64,000 nt of DNA from Oopsacas minuta (Eukaryota > Porifera > Hexactinellida > Lyssacinosida > Leucopsacidae): assembly GCA_024704765.1 (NCBI GenBank), contig JAKMXF010000333.1, positions 1-64,000 of the forward strand, in the 5' to 3' direction. Position numbers and translations under genes: made by a program. Below are positions 41,924 through 52,500 of the stretch, piece by piece (positions within the stretch are counted from its first letter, which is position 1; every line of letters starts with the position of its first letter). Under the pieces are notes generated by a model. The model made no database searches, was not told the DNA's origin, and was given only the letters and a program-made list of their open reading frames with translations.

Positions 41924-42921
41924 TAACACTGTAACACTGGTTGGCAAGTATGCTAATAAATTGACATTTTTGGTCCTGGGGTGTTCTAGATCCGCAATGA
42001 GTTCGTTTCAACAGCTTCTCAGTTGTGAGGGAACATGGTTGAGATATTACCACGAGCTGTACTCCCAGTGTATAGGCTGGACATTTCAGATCTTAGGTGG
42101 ACAAGTATATGGGTACATGTATATACCTGCAACTATGAAAGGTATTGATAATTTTATATACACATAATTCCGTGTGGAATTTGTGGAATTTGAGTTATTT
42201 ATATCATTTACCTTCTAGGTTTATATTACATACATTCTTACGTTTGATATTGTAACTAGTGGCGTCAGAGCAGGGAACTGGGGGGCTCTAGTCCCTCCAC
42301 TTTTTTTTTTTCACTTTTTGGGACTATCAAAATAGCGTATCAATTTAAGTCACAGCTATGTCGAAATGTTTTCGGACTGAGACTGTTGTGTGTAGACCCA
42401 CCTCCAGCCTTTCAATTATTAGATTAGTTTCAAATTTGTTCTGGCCAGTGTTGATTGAAGTGGAAATTTGTTGGAGGCTCAGATTATCGTCAATCTCTAA
42501 TTGGAAAAATTGTAATGAATTATCTTAATTTACACTTTATTCAATTATGTATTATCGTAAGAACATTTCATTTTCTATTATAACTTACGTAAATTTATAA
42601 ATAGGTCCCGTCACTTTAAATTTGCTTTCAACGCACCTGAGTGTAATCTATATTATTAAATCTCAATTGTTGTCTGTGTTTCTGTTTGTTTCTTTGTCCG
42701 TTGTTAAGGATAGGATTTACGGTAAGCAATTTTGAAATTGTCGCATAACTATGTATTTATCGTGTTTTTCAAGGAAGTAAATAGAATTCAATAAAATTTA
42801 ACTAAATATATCGAACATGCTGAATTCACTGCGAAGTGACTAGCCAAAGGCTCGTGTATAGTAAATCCTTCAGTATGTACATAAAGCGTATAAGTTACCT
42901 GAGAATATATTACTTTTTATA

Positions 42922-43550
42922 ATGGAATTTCCAGTTATATTATCCACAAATCTCCCACAAGATGTATGTGGGATTGATGAGAGGGTGAGGGTGGATCCCA
43001 TGACATCTCCTCCATATAACTGGATATGTTTCTTGTCGATAGAGTCACATGACGGACGGAAGTAGATTGCTAGCGGTTTCAAGATAAACTTACCAGAAAT
43101 CAACTGCATGTCAGTTGTTATCAGCGGGCATTGTACCTACGTAATAACAATTATGCTAAGAAGATTTTGGTTACTTTTCCTAATCAAGGAACTGTTACTG
43201 CCTTCGCGAAAGTTCTCTTGCACCACCTTCTGAATTTCCAGTACATATCCTAAGTGCTGAATGGGATAATGTGTACATTAGGATGGATGGATCTGGTATG
43301 AACAAGCCAAATGCCTCAAGTGGTGATTGTGTTAATTGTCAATATGGTGCTAGAAGCTACGAGCAATTTTTTTACCGCTCTGAGGGGAATGGAGGATTAG
43401 ATGGCAAATTCTCCTTTCGAAGCATTTATTTTCCGCACTGCTACCTTCGTCTTGACGGAACTAACGTTGTCGCACACACTGGTCCTGGTGGTGGTACAGT
43501 AAATTGCCAGTATTATGACAATCCTAGTAGCGCTTTGCCAATGGTGTGAT
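42922..43550 (+). pseudogene. V8-like protease with beta-trefoil-like repeats, deleted copy
   Basis: The reading frame starts MEFPVILSTNLPQDVCGIDE, as in the copy at 59411-60620. Lesions: the shared in-frame TAG after DGRK, a one-base loss after the catalytic-His motif (SGHCTYV), a deletion of about 558 bp covering the Asp and Ser motifs, and a one-base loss near the C-terminus. The last 92 codons (VYIRMDGSG..., VNCQY...) remain open. Confidence 0.8.
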
Positions 43551-45170
43551 GGAAACCTTTTACATTTCATAGTTGGTTATTTTAGTAGATTCGTTTCCTC
43601 TAACTTGAGTTAGCTATAGATTCTAGAGCATTCTACTTATAGTTATCTTTACGTATCTAGCTTGTGTTTAGTTACTGGTTTGTATATATACTCTAATTCA
43701 ATATTATAATAGGTATTGTTGTTCTCAAATTATCCCTTAAAACTTCGTTCACTCTCTCAACACACAGTGTAATAACTAACAAGTAAGTTGAATCCTAACT
43801 TCGTTTTTACTTTGCCGACTATACTATAGTGGGCCAGTACTGAAATGTTTATTATATTTCTCTGTTTGTTATACATAAACCCCGACCTATTACTCTCATG
43901 TACTGGTCATATAGACAAGTAATGATAATATTTTCTATGAACAATATGGCCCTAACATAACATTGAGTGGATAATTCGCATAATTTACAAGAATATTTTG
44001 AATTTATAAACTTAGTAATACAAGAAATTGCTACAAATGCTGGGCCACCATTTGGTGGGTCACTTTGAGCGTATGCTGTTATGTTAGCCAAACTATAATA
44101 GATTAAGTGCTGAAACTTTCAATATAAAAGACAATTACCGTTGTGTGTGCATAAAAAGCTTTTGTTCTGCCACTTTTGTGTCACTTTTACACTTTCCAAA
44201 CATAGAGATTGTAGTAGTATTATTTTTACTATTGGCTACTAGGAGCAAAATTGTAATGTAGAGGTTATATTCAGTAATTAATAATAATACTACCATCGTA
44301 TATTAATATTATTAATTAAGCTTAGTGTACATTGGTTAGAGTCTTTAGACAATATGGAAAAATAAATATCGACACAATAGACTCAATTCCTCTGACGTCA
44401 TTAACTACATAAAACTTGAAACGGGAATGACTCAATAACGATAGCAGCTAGTGTAATGTACTCGAACCTCTCTTATCAGGACCTCCGAGATACGGGCAGC
44501 TCTTTCAACCAGGTACCATTTTTCCAGAAGGATTGAAATTACTGACCATTTTATAATAGAGCTGTCTTACTTGTACTTCATATCAACACGTTTCTGTACA
44601 TGCAATAGCCTGTGGGCTATAGTACGTAATATTGCAGCCTTAATTTCAAGGGACAGCTCAAACTTTTCGTAACAATATGGAAAGGCGAGGGAAGTGTATG
44701 CAAAGTATGAGCCCCATTCCTTTTGGGTCTAGCACATTTGCGTACATCACACTTGCGTACAGTATGTTATTATTTGTTGAATTCAAACAAATTCATATAT
44801 ATATTTAATGATTAGGCCATGTAAAATAAAGTACTTGTTTCTCATCCACTTTTTTCTGCGAAATAGGGGCGGAAGGCGGCATTTTATTTTTATTTTTTTT
44901 TGCATAGCGTAATTTTACTAATTTATTTAAACTATCTCGTTAATACGAATTTCTGATAAGACGAACAATATTCGTACATAATCAGGTCCCTACAACCATA
45001 CTTCAATGGATATTACTCCGGTTTATGAGCTCCAGAAAGGTGAATAAATTTTAACCGTACGGTCCATTGGTGTTCGTATTAAGCTTACACTGTATATGGG
45101 AAAACGCGATTAATCTATAATTGTATATAATAATAATGATAAAAATAATAATAATAAAAATTTAGTGCAC

Positions 45171-45290
45171 ACCCCAGGGCTGATTTTTGCCATGCAGGGA
45201 GGGGTATTTAGGCCTGACTCGGACAGGTCTGAGTCTTGGACGAAAATTCACACCTGACGAAATTATGATGCCATTGCCACCTTTTTGTGC
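45171..45290. mobile_element. Helitron fragment inside the MULE-like element
   Basis: Matches the first part of the Helitron at 26566-27097 (ccccagggctgatttttg, ctcggac, gagtcttggacga). It forms the junction where the FLYWCH ORF loses transposase homology. Confidence 0.65.
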
Positions 45291-45849
45291 CATCGGCTAG
45301 CCAGATCTTTGACATGGTCAAAAATTCTATGTTCTCTTTATTTGCAAATATCACTATCCTATCGGGGCCAATGCCAGAGTCGTAGAATAGAAAATTCCTG
45401 TTAGAAAATGTCTTGATGTTTTCAGCGTCTAACTGAAGTTCTTCAAGAGATACTGGATTAGGTGGAGCAACACGTTGCCTTTTATACATCATTTTCAGGG
45501 CGTGTTGATTTGGAAGCAGAGACTTCGCAGATTCAGACAATAAACTGGTCATCTCTCCTATCGCAACGTGTGGATTGTCATTAGTTTCTCTCCCTCGCTT
45601 CCTCAATAAATCTTTCATGACTGTTACCTCATCTTTACCGTATTCCTGTGGGTGAGAATGTTTCCCAGACTTTTTGATGATTGTCTCATCAACGGAGTGT
45701 ATTCTAGCTTTACATCCTCGCACGTCACACCGCCACTCCTTTTTGATAGCTCCCCGATGGAAAATATACAAATATCCGTCGTAGGATAATTTGTTAGTCC
45801 CCTTTGAAGATTTGACTATTTGGAATGAAGTATCGCTATTGGCAGACAT
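45208..45849 (-). CDS. FLYWCH protein with beginning of a MULE transposase, truncated
   Basis: 213 residues. A FLYWCH zinc finger occupies residues 8-70 (SSKGTNKLSYDGYLYIFHRG, WRCDVRGCKARIH, HSHP). Then comes the linker usual in FLYWCH-MULE proteins (PPNPVSLEELQL; DRIVIFANKENIEFL) up to IWLADGT, the first catalytic Asp motif of MULE transposases. From there the sequence (WQWHHNFVRCEFSSKTQ) is encoded by the Helitron fragment, so the rest of the transposase is gone. The DNA-binding half could still be made, giving a possible repressor-like derivative. Confidence 0.7.
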   Translation of the reverse strand: MSANSDTSFQIVKSSKGTNKLSYDGYLYIFHRGAIKKEWRCDVRGCKARIHSVDETIIKKSGKHSHPQEYGKDEVTVMKDLLRKRGRETNDNPHVAIGEMTSLLSESAKSLLPNQHALKMMYKRQRVAPPNPVSLEELQLDAENIKTFSNRNFLFYDSGIGPDRIVIFANKENIEFLTMSKIWLADGTKRWQWHHNFVRCEFSSKTQTCPSQA

Positions 45850-46333
45850 TAGATACTTGGTGATAAAATATCCAGCTCATCCAATGCATTTTATAGATCT
45901 CGAAATAATTTTGTAATTAGAGTTTATTTATCTGTGAAACCTTTAATTAACTTGTCAAATATACATTACATTGTACACAACTGTGATGTACGCAACTGTG
46001 AACATAAACATTGTACGCAAGTGTGATGTACGCAAATGTGCGGCTCCCATTCCTTTTGTATTACAAAAGAGTCAAAATACCTAACATAGGGAGGGATTTT
46101 GCGTTACGTTGATATATGAAATGATAAAGAATATGGGCGGGCATGCCCACCCATATTTTGAACATAGCCTTACATCATCCTAAATTAAATCCTGCATTGG
46201 TCCGGCTCTATTATTAGCTGTTCTCAGGATTAATTAAGTCATCTGATTGTCTGATAAATAATTCATAAATTTTCAATCTCCTCTCTATTTTATTCACTCT
46301 TCTTTCTGATATTACAATATAGAATTTAGTGTA

Positions 46334-46476
46334 CAGTAAACATTGGATTTAACGACAAATTTTTCTTGCCCAGTAATACCCAGCAGTATATGAAACTACA
46401 TCGGATTAGCAATCAATCGGATAATTCTACCTTTTTAGTCTACCAAAATGAGTGTCGCTAAATCCAATCTTTTCTA
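46334..46476. mobile_element. MITE upstream of the DSL gene
   Basis: About 143 bp flanked by TA, with inverted arms sharing ATTGGATTTA(A/G)CGACA. It ends 36 bp before the start codon at 46512, so it probably lies in the promoter or 5' UTR. Confidence 0.6.
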
Positions 46477-46511
46477 TATTTTCATCTTTTAATCTACTCT
46501 AGGAAATTTCT

Positions 46512-49500
46512 ATGAAGTTGACGATACTTCTCGCTTACTACCTTATTTTGCCGGTCATTTACCTTGTAAGTTAGACTGTTAGATTATACTATGTGTACCG
46601 TATTCCTCTGAATAGTAGCCTCCTGAGCTGAGGGGTCCTAAAATCTAGAACTGCCGGTTGCTATATTGAATGATTACTGCCCGTATATTTACTTATATGC
46701 TGTTGCTCAGAATAAATTCATGGTAATAACAATGGGTATGATTATATAGAGATTTACGTGTTAATAATCGCCCCAGCTATTATTCAAGAAAATACTGTTT
46801 ATGCAATTCAGAGTAGTTATGAGCCTTGAACTGTCTGACGGATTAATCGTAGGTCCGTGGAAGCATAACCTATGACACAATGAATTATTGAGAAGTTAAC
46901 TGATTAACCCATCGTGTACGTCTAATCGGGTAATTGAGACTATATTTATTCATAGTAGAGACTCCAAAGTACTTACAAAAGTGCCTGAAGCAATTCGATC
47001 TCAGTTAGTTACTATGTCAAATATGCACTTGTAGCAGTTAGATGTGTATTGTAACTGGATCTTAGATCTATATTCCAAATGGGTCACGGAACCGTTACCC
47101 CCTGAGTCGGACCCTGCCCCATCTGACCCAACAGCTCATTGGCTCATGCATACTTACATTGCCTCCCGGGATTATTCCTACATTTGACAAAATCCTGCGG
47201 AGAATTTGAGAATCCAGGTTTAGTAACTTTGTCCTTTCCCCAAATAATAGCCTGAAATTGCTATGATTTATAAAATCCAGAGAATCTTTCGAAAATTCAG
47301 TGAAATTATTGTAAGGGGTTATTAAGTATACCACTCATGGCATACAATATACAAGGTTGGACAAAATATCAAAAATATCGGAAAATAATTTTCAATATTG
47401 ATTTCCGATATTTATCGAATCGGGGAATTTTCTGATCGTATCGTATCTGAGATTTTTAACCGCTGTCGATATTTGCCAAGCCTTGTAATAAATATTACAT
47501 AAGCATATGCTTCATCGTACTACCGCCCCTACCTCCTAGAGACGGCCCTGTCCATAATTAAGATTCGTTATTTATTTACTGTACTCTCACAGAAAGGAAC
47601 AAGTGGGACTGGAAAACTCACTATCAATTACATAGACTTCGATACAAAGGGAAGAGATATTGATGGTGCATATTGCGACCTCGGTTTATTTTATTACAAC
47701 GCATGTGGTCCACTTTTCAAAATTTGTCTAAGATATGGACACAGCACTTCTACATTTGATTGTAACTCAGGGTCATCAACCTTCTCCGAGATCATCACAG
47801 ATTATTATACAGACACAGATTTTGTGACATTTGGTACATCTCTCGGTGAAGTAACTAACCCTGTCGAGTATTCAACAGAAAACTCATTCGATGTAAGTTG
47901 AATGAAATTCAATAAACTGACATTATTTAGTTATGTTCTATATCTGATTAACAGGACTGTCAGCTACATATAGTATGTCACACAGACACAGGTATGCTTG
48001 CCAGCTGTCTCGCATAGAGCTAGAAGTCCAGCTCTTTCGGGCATTTGTTGAGTGATAATTAAATCGGAATAGTCCAGTTATGGTAGCCAGACATACTATT
48101 ATACAATTATTTTAAAATCTAGCAGCCCGATTAACATGAAAATTGGTATACATATACATTTTGGGTTGGACATTTGCACCTCGGGTATAAATTTTTCTAA
48201 AGTGAAATTTTAGTCGATTAATCATATTTTCACACCTTTTGCATATATTCGAAATGATGCTTCAGATTACGTTTCAAAAGTTAGACAAGGGGTAATTGCA
48301 GGATAATTATTCGGAATCTTAACCATAGGATTTGAGGATAAAACATGAAGTACAGTAGAGGATTATTACTATTGAGTATCATGATAGTAAACACAGCTTG
48401 GTATTGTATTTAACCCAGTGTTGCAGCGGTCCGTGAATTTCATGGACGGTGGACCGGTCCAGACCGATAGCATAAACCTAGTCAATTCATGTTCAGCCAC
48501 CCTAAAGCTACCCCAGTATTTGGTTGAAAGGAAATTTTTGGATTATTTAGAAAATAGTACACAGCAACAAATATTCACATTACATAGTTGAAATATCTTA
48601 TTCGAATTCAGCATACTCGATTACCCAACGTAATGGTTTACTTTTCCTATATCGTCACCAGAAGGATATGTTATTTCCTATATTTAATAAATATACACAG
48701 ATCGTCTTCCCCTATTATTATAATTCAAAGTACGTAGACAAACAAACAAACAAAAAGCAAATACACTCTCAGAATAATTGAGTTTTGATACTTAGTGATT
48801 ATTTTCTATTTAGGGAAATTTTGAAATTTCAATTGTTGCAATTGATACAGATGGATTCTGGAATGGAGGAGATGACGACATAGATCACATAATTATTAGA
48901 ATTTCAGCTATAAAGCAAGCAAATTTCGGTTCTACTTTAACCTACGAAGGATTACGTCAATCATTCAAGACTACAGCTAGTCTTCAGTACAAGTTTACAT
49001 GTGATGATAACTACTATTCTACTTTTTGTACAGTGTATTGTATAGCTGAAGATAGTACAAGTGGTCACTACACTTGTAACTCTGTAACAGGTGGAAAAAT
49101 TTGTAATACAGGCTATAGCGGAACAAATTGTGATGTCGGTGAGATTTTACGTTTTCCTATACTTATTTCGTGTTTCATTACTGTCTACTCCCGTCATATT
49201 GAACACATATATCCAAATATACTCCCTTAAATCGATTTCTGAAATTATACAAATATGGTCCCAAACTGTAAAAAGTAACATAAATTTCTCTCGTTATATA
49301 CAACTCCGCTATATCGTAGAAATTATCGCATTCCCTTGAACTTCTATATAACGTCACCTGAATGTAGTACTGCTATTGTTTGGCGTACAATATCCGATTG
49401 TTTTTCTTCTGAATACCATCCTTATCGATGTATAAATGTAAAATGCAAAGTTCTCAGAGCGAGAAGGCAAACCCACATCAGCTGCCATAAGATTGAATTT

Positions 49501-52500
49501 GATAACTTCTAGCAATTGTACAATGACATGGTCAGAGGTATGGATAGTATAAATTCAGAATTATAATAATTATATTCTTCAGGATCATGTTCCGAGGGAT
49601 TTGAATGGAACAAAGCTAATCACAGTTGTATAGACGTTAATGAGTGTACTCAATACAAAGATCAATGTACCCAGATCTGCAAAAATACTGTTGGAAGCTA
49701 CGAGTGTTCTTGCATGACTAATTACTACTTAGCTACATATACCGCTTGCAGCATTATAACGTTTGACACATTAATAGCAGTTTATGGACTGACTAGCAGA
49801 TCTATACATATCAATTGGCAAACGACTTTCACTCCAATCACACACTCTTTCTCTCTCTATTATGTGGTGTATTATCGTGACATTACATCCTTTGCATCCT
49901 CGTATATATATTACGAAAATACAACTGCTCTACAATATACTATCACCAATCTACTACCTTACAGAAACTATCAGCTGTATGTCAGTTCTATAGGAAGTCT
50001 ATCTAGTGGAAAATCCAATACTGTTATAGTGAGAACAAATCAAGACATACCGAGTCAGTCTCCAACTAGTGTCACAATCTTAACAGTCAGTGATACAGAG
50101 ATCAGTTTCTCGTGGTTCGCTCCTAGCAGGGAATCTCAAAATGGTATTATAATTGATTACGTCATTGTAATCAACAATACAGAACACACTGTGAGCGGTT
50201 CTTCTACTTTCTACAAAATTACAAATTTGAAACCACACAAAGTGTACACACTCAGTGTAGCAGCTGCTACCTCTGTTGGGATAGGACCTTACAGTTCTTT
50301 CATCACTATCACCACCCATGAGAGCTTTCCCACATCTACTCCTCTCCTCTCTGTCACTACCATCACTCACACTACAATGACACTCACACTATTCCCTCCT
50401 ACTGATATAGATACTCTCAATGGTGTCATCATCTACTATACTGTCACATACACAGGTATCAGTGTAGACACGTCTACACTGACTGTCAGGGTTACTCCAT
50501 CCACTACAGACTATTTGTCACCTGTTGATGAGACACTGGTTGGATTGCAAGAAGGTGTCTCCTACAACATTCAAGCAGCTGTGAGTACGAGTGTTGGAAG
50601 TGGTCCTTACACTGATGTCATCACTCAGATGACACACGAGATAGCTCCTACTGACACACCTCAGAATATCCAATTTACTACCATCCTAACTACCAGTCTG
50701 TCTCTCAGCTGGGACTCTCCTCCTCTGAGTGAGCAGAACGGAATTATAACAGGTTATCGGTTAGCAAATAGGGGAGTTAGTATTGATACTGAATGGAGAA
50801 ATACAACTCTGGCAACAAATAGTGCTACTTTAGAGAATCTGAGTGAAGGTAGCAAGTATATTATCTACATCTGTGCAGCGAATAGTATGGGAGAGGGTCC
50901 TTGTATTTCCGTCACTGAGACTACTTTAGAAATTCTACCTGATGGCGCTCCAACAATGTTTGTGGTTGAAAACCGAGCTTCTAATTCTCTTTCATTTTCA
51001 TGGACACTCCCTCTTATCGTAGAACGAAACGGAGTAATAATAGCGTTCCACTTGGTAGCAACTGATCTTCAAACTAACATAGAAATCTCTCAAGCTGAGG
51101 TCAGTGGAACAACATTTTTCTATCAGTTCACAGATTTGGAAGAACATCATGAATATTCTATCAAAATTCAAGCAAGAAATTCAATTGGGTACGGACCAGA
51201 TGCTGAGTTAATTGTGTCAACTTCTGAATCATCTCCTGGAGAAGCTCCAGCCAATTTTACCGGTATTCCCACAACTGTTAGTATTACACTATCATGGGAA
51301 GCTATATCCGTTGATCAACAGAATGGAGAGTTGACTTTCTACGAAATTACGTATTTTAACGCAGCAACATTCCTACTACACACTCACGTTGGTACGAACA
51401 TATCCTCATCAGAACTAGAGTATACTATTTATGGCCTGGAAGAAGATGTAGTCTACCATTTCAGAATTAGAGTATATACTTCTGTGGGAGCAGGTCCCTA
51501 CTCCAACGAAATTAGTGTCAGAACTCAAGAAGCTCTACCCTCTAGTCCACCCACAGAGTTCAAGGCGTTTGTGTTGTCAACTACAGAAATACAAGTAGAA
51601 TATGATTATCCTCTCGTTATTAATCAGAATGGAGCAATAACAGGATTTGATATTAGTGTAACTTCTTCAACAGAATCTATTGAGCAGATAATATCGACAT
51701 ATCTGACAAGTTACACTATACACTCTCTCCATCCTTACAGTAGTTATTCCATCCAGGTCAGAGCTATCAATTCTATTGGACATAGTCCTTATACTCCAGT
51801 TATCATAATTACAACCAACCAAGCACTACCAGCCGAAGCACCTACACATCTTACTCTCTTACTGATCACACCTAATTCTGTCAACCTCTCTTGGGATCAG
51901 ATCCCTCCCTCTTCCCTGAATGGAGAGTTTGTAAGCTACAGTGTTCTCGTAACTGCTACTCAAACAACAATTTCCTTCTTATACGCCTCCATCTCACCTC
52001 AGGCTATTATCGCTAGCCTCACCCCCTACACAGAGTACTCACTAGCAGTAGCAGTTGTTAATACTCATGGAACAGGTCCCTACTCATCCTCTGATGTCAC
52101 TTTCACTACTCTTCAGTCACCTCCCTCACAAGGACCTGAACTACTTCCCATTCAAAACATAACTAACACTAGCGCCCTTGTACAGTTTAATTCTCTTCCT
52201 ATACACCTCCAAAATGGACCTATTATCTCCTACACACTCTCTCTCTATGCCAGTGCAGACAATCTCCTTGTTACTTCAATCACCCTCTCCTCTCTCTCAC
52301 ACAACTTATCGACTCTACTTCCATACAGAGAGTACACCGTACAGTTAACAGCTAGCAACTTAGCTGGTACCAGTTCTCCTACTTCTACGAGCTTTATGAC
52401 AGCAGAATATGTACCCACTGGTCCCCCCACCTCTATCTCTGCCACTCCTTACTCCACTTATGTCACTCTGCTATACCAGCCTCCTGAAGCTTCTGAACAA

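Larger units (their letters stand above)
41500..44460. repeat. Segmental duplication, left copy
   Basis: Matches 57240-61210 in the same orientation. Shared landmarks are the 'aatgttcattatgat' block (41540 and 57270), the 'aattccgtgtg' block (42160 and 57540), the protease reading frame and the tail repeat (43800-44460). Differences: this copy has about 600 bp inserted at 42250-42850 and about 560 bp deleted from the protease, while the right copy has a mariner at 57776-59105. Confidence 0.8.
44732..46041 (-). mobile_element. MULE-like element with perfect 30-bp inverted repeats
   Basis: The ends 44732-44761 and 46012-46041 are perfect inverted repeats (GCACATTTGCGTACATCACA...). Outside them cattccttttg occurs on both sides in direct orientation (about 44715-44725 and 46048-46058), the 9-11-bp duplication expected of Mutator-like elements if the true ends extend 6 bp further. 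A third imperfect terminal-repeat copy lies inside at 45973-45999. Carries a truncated FLYWCH/MULE ORF. Confidence 0.75.

Noticed and set aside
41998-42150. Possible first exon (MSSFQQLLSCEGTWLRYYHE...) with a GT donor at about 42150, upstream of the left protease copy
   Set aside because: No acceptor exon in phase and no family resemblance. The corresponding region of the right duplication copy does not keep the frame.
42870-43109. Minus-strand 79-residue ORF repeated at 59359-59598
   Set aside because: It is the antisense shadow of the duplicated protease reading frame.
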